DNA of 64,000 nt from positions 7,137,519 through 7,201,518 of the forward strand of contig NC_064036.1 in the NCBI RefSeq assembly GCF_932526225.1. The letters are read 5' to 3'. The position numbers and the translations under genes are program-made. Below the pieces are notes generated by a model. That model was not told the origin of the DNA. It did not search any database and saw nothing but the letters and a program-made list of their open reading frames with translations. The DNA comes from Nematostella vectensis (taxonomy: Eukaryota > Cnidaria > Anthozoa > Actiniaria > Edwardsiidae). Positions 1 to 18,808 of the stretch are shown here, one piece after another; positions within the stretch are counted from its first letter, which is position 1; each line of letters begins with the position of its first letter.

Positions 1-112
1 AAATCATGACATGGTTATTTTATCTGGTTTTACATAGTTTAGAGCATTTAAGGGATATCCAAAGCATAATGGATCGTAAGGATCGTTAAGTCCATGATTG
101 TACCATTCCTAC

Positions 113-3100
113 CTATCTCACAGTATTTGCCTTTATATCCGGGTGGACACCGGCACACTCCGGTTACAGGATCACAATTAGCCTTGTGGCGACATTTGCA
201 GTCAAATTGACAGTTCGGGCCAAACTTTGAGTAAGGACATGCTGCAATTTCAAAATAAAACATAATAATTATTGATACCTCTAGGTGTCTATGGAGAATA
301 AGACGAAATCAAACATAAAATTGATGTTAAATTTAGGAATTTAGGGTGGACATCATAAGGCCTTCCTTTTATAGATAATTCTCAATCTTTTCTTTTTTCC
401 CTTTCTTTTATTCTTATTTTTCTATTTTTAGTTCCCATTTCTCCTTTTCTATTTTTTGTCATACTTTTTCAATACAACGATATTTTGCAAGCGGTACTTG
501 AAACCAGGGATATCTGAATCCTCATATCTAAATAAAACAATATTTTTCTTGGCTGTGTTGTTATGACTAATGAAGCACGCGACCCAGGAATACCATGAGT
601 AAACAGACGGTTGCCAGGGGATTCTAGATCAACCCAAAACCAATAATCTATGAAGCGAAACCAGCACCGATGCGATATAAATTGATAACTTATTCAGTTG
701 CCAGTGCATTCCTCTCCACTTCCCTGTTGGAACTTACTTTCGTTACACACGGGCCCAGTCCATCCAGCCGTGCATAGACACTGACCAAAGCGTATGTCGC
801 AGCGGGCTCCGTTTTGGCAGTCGTCACAAGTGAATCCACAATCTGGCCCAATGAAGCCAGGAGGGCAAGCTACAGGAGAATAAGCAGCAAGGTGCTGTGT
901 TAGTTTGACTCAGAGGTGCTGTGTTAGTTTGACTCAGAGGTGCTGTGTTAGTTTGACTCATGAAGCAGTCGGCGATCGGCCATACTGATCAATGTTATCT
1001 AGTGATCATTTGAAATTATACAACGATACTTGTAAATCGCGCGCTTCGGTTTGTCAAGGGTCCAGGTGAAGACACACGCACGCCTGGCGTCAGCATGCGC
1101 GAGAGCTATTCAAAACTATATTGAAACGCTGTGGAAAACAAATAGATCTCAATTTTTGTGCGTTTGTCCTCTAATGGTTGCACAGATGACGACTGCGCCT
1201 CGTTGCGCACTTTTTTGTTCACTACACGATGTGACGTCATCTGTGCATCTATTAGGGGGCAGACGCGCGCAAAAGTGAGATCTATTTGTTAAACAGAAAA
1301 AAAAAAATAGAGTTGCGCGCAAAACGGACCGACAGTAACAAAAATAGACTATCGTGCCCGACGGGTTCAGGATTCCTGCGGCTGGCGTTAAGGCAAGAGG
1401 GGCTTGGGAGAGCAAACCCAGAAAACATAACATCATCAACCACAGGAAACCCAAAAAGAATGCTAGGACTGGGCTGAAAACAGGAAACCCAAAAAGAATG
1501 CTAGAACTAGGTTGAACACAGGAAACCCAAAAGGAATGCTAGGACTTGGCTTAACACAGGAAACCAAAAAAGAATGCAAGACTAGGCTGAACACAGAAAA
1601 CCCACAAGGAATGCTAGGACTAGGCTGAACACAGGAAACCCAAAAGGAATGCTATGACTAGACTGATAGAAAAAGCAATCTCAGGAAATAGCACGGCACC
1701 TTGTATAGCCTGAAGTTTTTCCCGCCATCTGTCCAATCGCTGGCTGACATCTTCTCCCCCTGGAGGACCAGCTGGCTTTGACGGCGGACGAGCTGATACA
1801 GATGTCATCCCATAAGAAAATCTTGTGTGTACTAAGAGTAGGTTTTCTTAACCCGCAAAAACGGGTGATTGTCAACACGGGCTTATTAGGACAAAATTAA
1901 ATCTAAGGTTAGAATTGTGTAAAGGCGTAGATAAATTGGATCGGTTGTTGCAAAAGAACATAGAACGCGATATTAGAGACAAAAGAACTTCTTTGTACAA
2001 CAAGGATAAAAGAGACAAAAGCAACTACCTAGTTTAATTCATATTTCACATAAGACGTAGAGTGATGAGATGACGGTATACCTGGTGCAAAGACATTTAC
2101 GCTGGCCCCTGTATTACCCATAAATGTAAGAACAACCGTAAATGTAAGAACACGCCGCCCATAAATGTAAGAACAACAATAAATGTAAGAACACATCGCC
2201 CATAAATGTAATAAACAGTCAACCATAAGTGCAAGAACACATCGCTTATAAATGTAATAAACCATGTAAAAACACGTCGCCCATAAATGAAATAACTTAT
2301 AATTGTAACTAAAAGAAACAAAATTAGACAACCAAGATAAGATAGTGGTATACCTGTGCATAGTCATTTACCGCTGACCCTTTACGATAAGATCACGGTA
2401 TACCTGTGCATAAGCATTTCCCTGTAAGGGTGTATCCAGGACGGCAGCCACATCGGTACGAGCCATGAGTGTTTTGGCACTTATGTTCACAGCAGGCCAC
2501 GCCCGTCAGACACTCGTCTACATCTGTACAAAGTCAAAAGGTAATTAAGTTGCAATCTAACTCTCGCGTAATTTTCGCCTAATGCCCCCCTCGCCTATCA
2601 GGTGCGCTGAGATGCGAGATGCGAGATGCACTATTCCAGAATTTATTTTATTCTGTTCTATTTGTAAAATAGTATATTCGGGGATTAGGGCATTGCACCG
2701 AGGGTGACACACGTGCAAGTAAAACGGGTCCATCATTCAGAGTAAAACGGGTCCATCATTCAGAGTAAAACGGGTCCATCATTCAGAGTAAAACGGGTCC
2801 ATCATTCAGAGTAAAATGGGTCCATCATTCAGAGTAAAACGGGTCCATCATTCAGAGTAAAACGGGCCATCATTCAGAGTAAAACGGGTCCATCATTCAG
2901 AGTAAAACGGGTCCATCATTCAGAGTAAAACGGGTCCATCGTTTAGAGTAAAACGGGTCCATCGTTCAGAGTAAAACGCGCGACGCCATCTCTTTTTATC
3001 AAGAAATATACAAAATATCGGGGTGACCGGGGTTCTCTGTTTTGTTTTCCGGAACTGCCTCGTTAGAAATACTATAGGTCCTAGTTAACCATAACATAAA

Positions 3101-6100
3101 ACTGTAGAGTACATGCTGACCTTCACAGCCAGTTCGGTCTGCTGCCAAGGTAAATCCCTTGAAGCAAGAACACCTCACCCTACCCCCCACGTCTGTACAA
3201 ACATTGTCGCAGCCACCGTTGTTGACCGCACAGGGCGAGGACCGGACGGACGGGATACCTGTGGCATAAGTGTCCCGAAAAGCGTGCGTAAGTGAAAAAA
3301 TAACCTTTCTTAGCCAAAGAGTAAGGTTTGCAAACAGATTTACTTACGAATAGAGCAATGTGTCTCCCCAGGCCTCCTCGTCCAGCCCGCGCAGCACTCG
3401 TTCACAGTCTCCGTAACAAGACGGCTTACTTCACGGTATGACCGGAAGTAGTAACGCCTGTCACAACAAACAAATTGCGTCACATCCCAGAGAACCAGTA
3501 CGAGAACCATGACCCAGACCGATTTACACATAATAGCTTCTTCAATCAAAAAATTCGGCTTTTAAATCAACGCCCCTGACCCTACTGAAACAGTCATACA
3601 TGTAAGCATGCGGCCAACGCCGGTTCCTTTAATGGGCCGTTTTACAGTAAATGTAAATACAGTGGAACCTGGATTTTACGATATTGGATTTTACGATAAC
3701 CTCGATTTTACGATGACGTTCCTTTCTACCGGCGGAAATACAGTGACATGTTTGAGAAATAACTTCGATCTAACAGTATTGGATACAACGATATTCTCGA
3801 TTTTACGATACAAATCTGTTCTCCAAAGCGTATTTTTGACCTCGATACAACTATATTACTGATTCTGTCTACCAACAAAGAAAGAAAAACTCAAGACACC
3901 ACACACGTACAGTACAGTTAGTCGATTTTCTTGACTTGACAGATCTTGTTAAATGCCGATTTACAGTCTTACAGAGAGTACAGTTACAATATTATTATTT
4001 TGTAAAAGTTGATAATTAACCCGACCTCGCTACAACGATGTTTCAATGGATTTTCCTTTATATCGTAAAATCGAGGATCTCTTTGCGCGATTCCTCGATT
4101 TTAGAGATACATTTTCTTTCTCCCCGAGGCACATCGTAAAATCCAGGTTCGTACACACATTTGCACTTAGCACAGATATCAGACCGGCCACCACTCGAAC
4201 CTCGAGAGCCCTCTCCTTATCCACTCCTCCCTTGCCACACTCTATCCCTCCCCCTCTTACTCGCCTACCTGTGTATGTATTCCGGACACGCGTTCTGATT
4301 GCATCTTGCTACGAGCACAGATATCAGATGGACCCCCACTCGAACCTCGAGAGCCCTCTCCTTACCCACTCCTCCCTTGCCACACTCTATCCCTCTCCCT
4401 CTTACTCGCATACCTGTGTATGTATTTCGGACACGCGTTCTGGTTGCATCTTGCTACGAGCACAGATATCAGATGGACCGCCGCTCTAACCTCGGGCACT
4501 CTCTCCCTCCCCTCCCATCCCTTTCCAATCTCCACCCCCTCCCCCCTCTGACTCCCCTACCTGTGTATGTATTTGTAACACGCGTTCTGATTGCATCTTG
4601 CTACGAGTACAGGTATCAGACGGAACGCCGCTCTAACCTCGGGCACTCTCTCCATGACATCACGCTGTCGTGTGTACGAGCACACATGAGGGCTACAACA
4701 GGACGGGTAAAAACAACAGTACAATCGTTATCATATCGGAACAGAATAATGAACGTGATAAAAGCTATTTTTGCCTTTTTTATTGTTGCTGTTGTTTTTG
4801 TCAGGCGCGTACACAGGGATCTTAGCAAATACTATCCTAATTCCAGATGATGCGGGCCCCCCTCAGTTAATCTTGGCTCGTGTGCGCCTGTTGTTGTTGT
4901 TGTTGTTGATGCTGTTGTTGTTGTTGTTGATGCTGTTGTTGTTGTTGTTGATGCTGTTGTTGTTGTTGTTGTTGTTGATGCTGTTGTTGTTGTTGTTGTT
5001 GATGCTGTTGTTGTTGTTGTTGATGCTGTTGTTGTTGTTGTTGATGCTGTTGTTGTTGTTGTTGATGCTGTTGTTGTTGTTGTTATTTTGTTGTTGTTGC
5101 TTTTTAGTGTGTGTTGCTTATTAAGTATTGTTTACTTTGTCGTGCTGTTGTAGTTGTTGTTGTTATTTTCTTTGATGTGTTGTTGTTTTCTTTGTCGTGC
5201 TGTTGTAGTTGTTGTTGCAGTTTACTTGTTGTACATTTGTAGGTGTTGTTATTGTTTTCTTTATTGTGTTTTGGTACGTGTTGTTGGGACTCTATTCTTA
5301 GTTGTGCTGTTGTGGTAGTGACTACGTAGTTTGTATTCCTTCTCTTTTTACACCTTTCCACAATACAGCGAGCAAGTTGTGGAGCAACAAGCTGACAAGT
5401 ATGACTGAAACAAGCCCAAGGCGCGTTCCCAGGATTGACTGAGGGGGGGGGGGGGGGGGGGGATGTGCGCAGTCATAGGAGTCATATGGAAAAAAAAGAT
5501 AGTATTTGACAACCCTTTAATAAGGCATGAACCACTTTTAGGCCGCCAGGGTGGGGGGTGGGGGGGGGGGTGCGCACTCTGCGCACCCCCCTGTGTACGC
5601 GCCTGAGCCCATGTTACTGCTGGCTACATCTTTCCCCCTCCCCTCCAAGCTTGAAAGTTATTATAAAAATGGGAATGCTGTGTATTTTCTTTAGGTTCAG
5701 AAGGTAAACTTTGTTACATTCGCGTTGGTAATTTGAGGTAACTTTCTAGTCAACTCAAAATCTTCATCATGTCACCAAAAGAGTGCCTTATCTACGTGAT
5801 AAAAGGGTCACGAACCCGGTATGCTATTAAATCGTTGGCAGATCAATGTCGTTTTGTCATTCATTGTTGAACGCAGTCTGAGGTTCATTGTAAATCGAGA
5901 TTTACAAAATACCTTCATTTCCTTAGAGAAAAGCTCTTTGTTAAAACAAACCACTTCCGCCCTTGCACTGGTTTACTCTTGAATACGATAAAACGCATTA
6001 TAAACTGATAACATCCCGCGAAAAATACTACGAGGACGGAACCCATTAAAAACGATAATCTCTTGCTTGTCAAAATACTGAAGCAGCTGAGTGACCTTTC

Positions 6101-6743
6101 AGAGACTTGAGACTTGCGGGAAAGGGGAGCGCATTTCTTCAAACACTGTCACGCAATTCCGTCGCAGTGAAGTGTTTATGTACCGCAAAATGGACTCGAA
6201 TTGCATAAAAAATACCGACTTTGACACGCAATTTTGATGTTGATTTATTTCCAATAAAGCGCAAATAATTTCGGGTTATCTCATTATAACCTAGAATGAA
6301 TACTCTTATCGTATTAATACGCGATGGATCAGCACTTTGGTCATTCAAAGTTAGCGACAGTATTGAAAAATTGTCAACTTCTCGCGCCCAACACTATCGG
6401 TTTCCCTTGTGATGTAGGGGGTTTAAAAAACTGATTGCAAAGAGCCAAAGGGTTGTTGATTATTGGATCGTTACAATTTTTATCCTCGATAGTACATCAT
6501 GTCATTCGTTCATACGCTTACTATAAAACATTAGACCGACTTTAAATTGGCCGTTTGTAAATCTTATTTCGTACAAATATCCACGCTAAATCCACCATAA
6601 ACAAACTCAATGAAATTGTACTATGATATGTGCACTCACCTTCCATTCTGTAGCTCTTGCGCTAAGAGACAACCCATACGTAAAACCAAAAGGCAGCAAA
6701 CACCGATGATAGAAGAACGCCTTTGAGCCATATCCGCACGCAT
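113..6743 (-). CDS. Secreted EMI/EGF-repeat protein, MEGF6-like, 3' end beyond the window
   Basis: Seven exons fit together on the minus strand: 6640-6743 (signal peptide), 3348-3457 (EMI C-terminal half), 3121-3258, 2404-2523, 1700-1792, 738-869 and 113-241. Junctions from 3348 leftwards are all phase 1, the usual pattern for EGF exons. The EMI exon reads [11 protein letters not shown]...NECCAGW. Exon 3121-3258 is an EGF domain (CAVNNGGC...CSCFKGF). Exon 2404-2523 begins DVDEC, a calcium-binding EGF signature. Exon 1700-1792 is Pro/Gly-rich and then helical. Exons 738-869 and 113-241 are laminin/MEGF-type EGFs. The family is extracellular and adhesive or scavenger-like; the exact ligand is unknown. 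The EMI exon also reads in frame from a local ATG at 3531, which gives a second hydrophobic leader. The exon set ends with a donor at 112, so more EGF exons are expected to the left. Orthology to MEGF6 rather than MEGF10 or EGFL7 is inferred from domain order only. Confidence 0.82.
891..961. repeat. 24-bp direct repeat, three copies
   Basis: Three head-to-tail copies of a 24-base unit containing TGTTAGTTTGACTCA lie in the intron just 5' (minus sense) of the EGF exon 738-869. No coding potential was seen. Confidence 0.8.
1137..1290. mobile_element. Foldback MITE-like palindrome
   Basis: The left arm starts AACAAATAGATCTCA and the right arm ends TGAGATCTATTTGTT. The complementarity continues inward for about 50 bases with mismatches (both arms contain TGCACAGATGACG). 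It is a short non-autonomous foldback element in an intron of the EMI/EGF gene. Confidence 0.7.
1440..1668. repeat. About 37-bp minisatellite, six diverged copies
   Basis: Copies share CACAGGAAACCC followed by AAGAATGCTAGGACT and a variable GGCTGAA end. It sits in the intron downstream (minus sense) of exon 1700-1792 and stops about 30 bases before that exon's donor. Confidence 0.8.
2040..2430. repeat. Intronic duplications of the exon 2404-2523 donor, plus a short minisatellite
   Basis: On the minus strand the real junction reads TTATGCACAG|GTATACC at 2403/2404. Related copies occur near 2350 (ACTATGCACAG|GTATACC) and near 2078 (TTTGCACCAG|GTATACC), each preceded by an exon-like AAATG segment. 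Between them (about 2115-2295) are diverged copies of CATAAATGTAAGAAC. The GT of both copies is intact. Confidence 0.65.
2719..2976. repeat. 23-bp minisatellite, about 11-12 copies
   Basis: A nearly perfect array of GTAAAACGGGTCCATCATTC plus CAG-like ends. Single-base variants include one one-base deletion (GGGCCATC near 2865). It lies in the intron between EGF exons 2404-2523 and 3121-3258. Confidence 0.92.
3660..4155. mobile_element. Non-autonomous DNA transposon with TIRs, pogo/Tigger-like ends
   Basis: The left end is CAGTGGAACCTGGATTTTAC and the right end, read on the minus strand, is CGAACCTGGATTTTACGAT. Internal sub-repeats of CTCGATTTTACGAT occur in both orientations. CAGTGGAACCTCG-like ends are known from pogo/Tigger elements; the family assignment is inferred. 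No transposase reading frame is present. It lies upstream of the local ATG at 3531 and inside the first intron of the long transcript. Confidence 0.6.
4165..4665. repeat. About 144-bp tandem repeat, three to four copies
   Basis: Units restart at about 4172, 4315, 4459 and 4603 with (GAG)CACAGATATCAGA. Each contains a CT-rich stretch and the ACACGCGTTCTG motif. The Ser/Pro-rich open frames across it are repeat translations, not a gene. Confidence 0.85.
4802..5605. mobile_element. TIR element with poly-G core, copy A
   Basis: The left end CAGGCGCGTACACAGGG (4802-4818) and right end CCCTGTGTACGCGCCTG (5589-5605) are a perfect 17-base inverted repeat. The interior holds a GTT-rich minisatellite and a run of about 22 G near 5442. 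A second internal end-like motif (AGGCGCGTTCCCAGG) at 5419 suggests nested insertions. Related copies lie at 29526-29778 and 34736-35023. Confidence 0.55.
4888..5100. repeat. TTG-rich minisatellite (21-27 bp unit)
   Basis: Units of CTG(TTG)4-6 ending in ATG are repeated about nine times. On the plus strand they read as poly-Leu, which is a translation artefact. Confidence 0.9.
5606..6639. other. Intron or upstream DNA, no gene recognised
   Basis: AT-rich DNA between the distal leader exon (6640-6743) and the poly-G element. No splice-bounded coding exon, repeat array or RNA gene was recognised on either strand. Confidence 0.5.
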
Positions 6744-6979
6744 ATAATTCACGAAACAGCGAAGATTGTTTGCTTGCTTCAGTTAGTTCTCTATTGGCAT
6801 TTAATCTAGAGTAGAGAATCGCATCTATTCATGAGCGACGTGAGGGCAAACAAGTCGCAGTGGACTAGCTGTTGACTAGTGGCCTCATAATCGCGCTTGT
6901 TAATGATACGCGAGTTGAGAGTAGCGACCTCCCAAGGACCAAGGGGAGGTGATAACTCATTGAACAGGGACTGGGGTGA

Positions 6980-7232
<253 letters not shown>

Positions 7233-8281
7233 AGGGGGGGTATGGGGAGGAGGGTCGAAAACGAAGATTATTAAATAGAGGATGGGGGGAGGGGGTTGAT
7301 GCTGGCATATGATGGATGATATAAATAACTAGAATGACTACAGTACAGGCGAGCTATAGAAAAAAACCTAGGTTGTCTGTGTGTCATTGTGGGAAAAAAA
7401 TTAACAAAGGGTTGAAGTTTTGTGTTTCAAGCACCCCAGACGAGAGTAATGTCTCGCCCTCCCTGGATGAGATTGGGAGTGATCTGGACCGGGTAGCCTG
7501 TGTGTAGAGGATACCGTAGTCATTGTAGTGTTCACCAAGACATGGTTGGTTTCAAGAGGGCAGAATTTAGATCAACAACTCCTTTGGTACCGTTTAAAAA
7601 TACAGCATAAATTTGCACGAAGAAATCACAATAATTATCCACGATTGATGTTTGATTATTATTTGATTAAAGGTATTTAAGTTACTCGCTTGAGCTAGCC
7701 GGTGGAAATGGATGCTTTTCGTGGTTCGGTATTGAGTAAGAGCGTCTATAAAATGGAGGCGAGATTGGAAACACCACAGGGAGTCCGAGTTTTCTTAGAT
7801 GGGAGGTTTATTCTAGCGCATCTGTTTGAGGTTACCCTCTGTCGTTATCTGCTGTACAGTTGCTACTAGAGAAAACGAAATCACCACACAAACCATCTCT
7901 TTTGAAAGGTCAGTTAGTCTATTTCTACGTCATCTTGTGTAGTCAGAGGATTCCCAATGATGCCCTACCCTCTCAAAAGTAAAAAAAAAAGCTGATAGAA
8001 ATGACTATGGAGAAGGAAAGGGAAAGACGTGTGAGGGATGCGACAACTATATTGTAAATCGACACTACAGCCTTTTGTTTTGCTTGCGTTTATTCATAAT
8101 GACATCCACGCTTGTATTTGCCTGTTAAATGATACGCTACCCTGAAAACAACAAGAAAAAGGAAACATTAGTATACAAAGGTAAAGGAATACTCCGCACC
8201 TCTGTTCAGGTAATGAGGAGTGCTGTTGACCTGGCTCTACCCCTCACTGCTACGTCTTTCCAGTACCACTTACTCGATCAC
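7233..8281. other. Intergenic region, no gene recognised
   Basis: Separates the upstream end of the EMI/EGF gene from the 3' end of the protease gene; it should hold the latter's 3' UTR (minus strand, below 8282). No coding exon with convincing splice sites was seen. Confidence 0.5.
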
Positions 8282-11088
8282 TTAGCATCGCCTACAAGTT
8301 CTAAGGCAGGTATTCCAGACACGATAATTGGTTTGGCAATAACCACTCCATCCTGGACATCTCCGGTCACCGTCGCTGCACGATGCACCGCCACCACCGC
8401 TGCCACTGCCTCCTGCATGTGGACGAGTAACGAGTTGCAATACACCAAAAACTGGTATTCGTGGCAGAGTCGAATCCCAGTATTATGTGTATATTATATT
8501 TATTCTTCTGGTTCACGAACAGGACTATTTTGGCTTTATTTAGTAACGAGTTGCAGATATATGCATTGAGATGTTATCCTAAGAGGGAGGGGATATAAAG
8601 TGGAGAGAGGGGATCGAATAAATATCTCTGATATGTCGTTTTATTTGCATTGGGGCTTGTTGGGGACTTACTTTACCTATACTGGTAGAATTAAAGGGAG
8701 GATCTTAGGGGTAGGCCGAGCGGGCCCCGGCCTCTCTATCTTTTGATATTTGGGCTAAAAAATGACAAGATATATAAGGAAATCTACGGAAGAACAATGA
8801 TCCCCCCTTTCTTGAAACCCTTGCTTAGGCCCCCCTTTTTGGAACTCCCTGATCCGCACCTAGAATTAAGGTCTTCTGGCAACCGTGGAAACATAAGTGG
8901 AAAAATAACTGTTCAAAATTAAAGAGGCCAACCACCGTCAAGCACCGACGGTTATAGCATTGCTCGAGGGAAATTCAGTTATTAAATGTCCCCGCAACCG
9001 AGGGGTGATTAATTGAAGTCCCGACGCCTCATGCATCTTGGTTCTAAATTTCTCTCATGCACTGATGTAGAGGGAAATTTAGAAGATAAAAGATTCTTTT
9101 GTCTCTTTCTAAATTTCCCACATTATTAACGCACGATGGAAATTTAGAAACTAAATTTCCCTCATCATAAATGCATGAGGGAAATTTAGAAACTAAATCT
9201 CCCTCATCATTATTGCATGAGGGAAATTTAGAACCATCTATTGTTTTCGATTTCGCTAGTAATCGTCCCTCAGAAAACAAAAGAATCAGAGGTGATCATG
9301 GTATTATTAAATGTAGCCCTCCTCCACTCAGGATAAAACGACAGTCACAGACAGTAGATCCACACCCACCTCCTACTCTCTGTCTGATCCAATCAATGAA
9401 CGAACTGACACGTGCGAACACAGTGTAGTAATCAGTTCTGCACATTTCGTGGCCCCAGCTGACGGCCCCTCTCAGGACCCACTTGCCGCCCTCGTTACAC
9501 ACAAAAGGCCCACCGCTGTCGCCTTGGCAACCGCCAGCCGCACGCTGGCCGCCTGCGCAGATCATGGATACAGGGTCGACGCGCATCAACTGATTGTTTC
9601 GCTGCATGCAGTGGTTGTCGTAGGCAACGGGGAGCATAGCCTGCTGTAGTATTTCGGCACCCTGTCCTCCCCCTACGGTACGGCCCCATCCTGAAAAACA
9701 AGGGGAAATAAGTGATACAGGGATGGGGCAGGTGTCTCAAAGTGTTAGTTAGCGGGCATGTGTAAACATTAAAAAAAATATATAAGGAAATGTCCAGTAG
9801 GCGCGTGCCCGTGTCCTTCTCCCCAAATATTCCGAGGCCCGCTACGGTAGTGCAAGAAGCAAAATCCGATGTCCGACACTGAATTTGTTTCTTCGAAACA
9901 TCATTTTCCAATGAGAACCATCTGGGATGCATTTCTGAAGACATGAAGAAAACTTCCCTAAACTGAGATATCACAGGGCGATATCGGCACACTCGTATCA
10001 TCGACAACACAATAGCCTGACCTGTAATGTAACATCGGCTTCCGGCAGGGATGCGGCTGCCACGTGGCGGCAGACAAACCGTATTCACATAAGGACTGGA
10101 TTGAATCGGGTTGGAGAGCTTGAGAAGAGTGACGTCATTCCGGAAGTGGCGCATGCTGAAATCAGCATGTCTGTGCAGCTGAACAACACGGTAAGACCGC
10201 TGGACATTGGTAGTGCGATAATATTTCCAGTGAGCACCTGAAAACAGGAATCAAATTGTGTTACCGGCGCTAATACTATTACGACTAAACTATCTTAGTG
10301 TTATTGAGGTTATGTCATCCACGTCAGTTTTCCTCTACCACCACCCCCCCCCCCCTTCCACCTGACTTACCGACCACCACAGTGTATGCTCCGGGGTAGG
10401 GATAGTGGTCAACGCAGTGTGCAGCTGTCAAAACCCATTCCGGCGTAATGAGGGATCCGCCGCAGATGTGCTGACCGTTAGTGCGGAGTGATATCTGCCA
10501 GGGCCATGCGTGCTGGGGGGCGTTTGCACCGTTGACGACACGAGAACTCGCGGGGCGCCTCCCGCAACCTTTGTGCGATAAAAGGTTTGTTATCATTCTC
10601 ATTAATATTGGAATATAGAATATGTTAAAATCTCGAAATAACCATCCAAAATAAACAAACGTAAATACTTTATATACCAAATTCAATCGGAATTATCGCA
10701 TTGGCATCTCCCAAATGATCCGATGAAAATGTTTGCTTTTTCTCACACGAGATTTTTCGACTCCCCAATTAAAGGAAACAAATTTTAGGTGGTTGAGGTG
10801 GTGCCTGAAATAACTATAAATTTTATGACGAAAGGCCACGTGTGTCAAGGCTCCGTTGAGAACACGGGAAAAGCATTTTCTCGGGGCAAGTTTTAAAGTC
10901 AAGTTGATTGATAAGTTATGGTTTTATCTGCAATTAGTTGTCAAGATTGAAGAAAATTGTAAATCAGCTCGCATTAAAATATTCTTTAGAAATTAAAGCG
11001 GAATCTAATATTGCAAGAGCTATGCCTTACCTTCTGCCAGTAGCGGCCAAGAGGTGCTTACAAGAACCAATACGATTGAGAACAGCAT
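8282..11088 (-). CDS. Secreted chymotrypsin-fold serine protease with C-terminal ShKT domain
   Basis: Five exons, all joined in phase 1: 11031-11088, 10371-10568, 10022-10237, 9370-9690 and 8282-8412, giving 307 aa. Residues 1-19 ([19 protein letters not shown]) are a signal peptide. Activation is predicted after R29, releasing VVNG. The catalytic triad is H70 (LTAAHC), D120 (RNDVTLLK) and S216 (CQGDSGGP). Residue G210 stands where trypsin has Asp189, so trypsin specificity is unlikely; an elastase- or chymotrypsin-like pocket is inferred. A Gly/Ser linker (about 265-275) leads to a ShKT domain with six cysteines, C276, C283, C290, C300, C304 and C307, and the protein ends on the last one. 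The protease-ShKT architecture is known from cnidarian secreted proteases, where ShKT can be a binding or inhibitory module rather than a toxin. Likely an active extracellular enzyme; the substrate is unknown. Confidence 0.93.
9039..9235. mobile_element. Multi-hairpin foldback element
   Basis: The outer arms are TGGTTCTAAATTTCTCTCA and TGAGGGAAATTTAGAACCA. Between them the same CTAAATTTCCCTCAT / ATGAGGGAAATTTAG pair recurs about three more times in both orientations, so the RNA or single strand can form several alternative hairpins. It is in the intron between the protease and ShKT exons. Confidence 0.7.
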
Positions 11089-12184
11089 CCTGTTTCACTG
11101 AAGGATCACACATCTCTTTCGAAAAAGCTTTATAGCGGCGCATGTTTGGGCTATGGCCGCCTGTTCATATACTTTGACTATCACTTTTAGTTCAGCTGCG
11201 GATATAAAAACACACTTGCGCGGCTGCCGAGTCCTATGTGCGATGGCAATAAAATGTCACACCTTGCTTCAGCGTTAAGTAACGGGAAGAGCATATTACA
11301 TTTTTTCCCACTCTTTCTTATGGCAGATTTTTATAACCCAGCGACTTTGTATCTTTATTGCAAATTTTCCCGTGATATAAATGCATGCGCATTCCTTTTA
11401 TGCTTCAATCCAAACAAGAGCGATATCAACTTTTCCCAGAAAAAGACCATGAAATGCCTACTTAACAGCTAAAAAGCTGACGAAACATGGGGAATATGAA
11501 AAACTGGCTTTGTTAGCACAGCAGTACAAAAACAGGCATTTCTACATCGGGCGTAAAATTTTATTTACATTAGATTTATATATCTTTAATCCACGTTCTA
11601 GTTAGGCCAACAAATCTATCAGATTCCCACTGCTCATGTGACGGGTGCCCCTGTGGGAGGGGTTGTTGCCGGGTCACTAAATGGGTTTCCCTAGCAAGCG
11701 CTCGGTCAAGTGATAGCTGTGGTAATCATCCCAAATTTATCAGCCTGTTCCGAGTGCCAACAGAAATGCTGTCTTTTTAGAGTTTTATGCGCGAGCGCGT
11801 CAAGTAACTAAACTCCATTCCACACTGATATTATACCTTTCACTATATATTTTGTCAACACGGTATATCCTCACATTCTCAGCTTCAAATTCCCATTCTT
11901 TTTCGTATCTAATAATAGAATAATACCAAATAGAAATCAAAGGCGGAAATATAATAAAAAAATCCATTTAAAAGATAATAATCTCAAAAGACAGTGCGCT
12001 GTCTAAGACCAGTAATAACCACACCCGCAAACGAAGAATAAAATATCCTAAAAAAGATCGAGACCTTAAAAAATACAACAACAACAACAACACCTTCCTA
12101 CAATTTTGAATTTTAGAAACACATTTTTCAGGCTTGCACTATAACCCCTTCGATTCACATCTTGCTTTTCCGCTCCTTTCCTAG
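11089..12184. other. Intergenic region, no gene recognised
   Basis: Contains the protease 5' UTR/promoter (just above 11088) and the isocitrate dehydrogenase 3' UTR (just below 12185, minus sense). A short (ACA)n run lies at about 12075-12092. No further exon was recognised. Confidence 0.5.

Positions 12185-18808
<6,624 letters not shown>

Noticed and set aside
4046-4850. Ser/Pro/Leu-rich overlapping open frames
   Set aside because: Translations of the about 144-bp tandem repeat and of transposon ends.
4771-5124. Poly-Leu open frame
   Set aside because: Translation of a CTG/TTG minisatellite.
8129-8569. 146-aa plus-strand open frame
   Set aside because: It is the antisense shadow of the ShKT exon.
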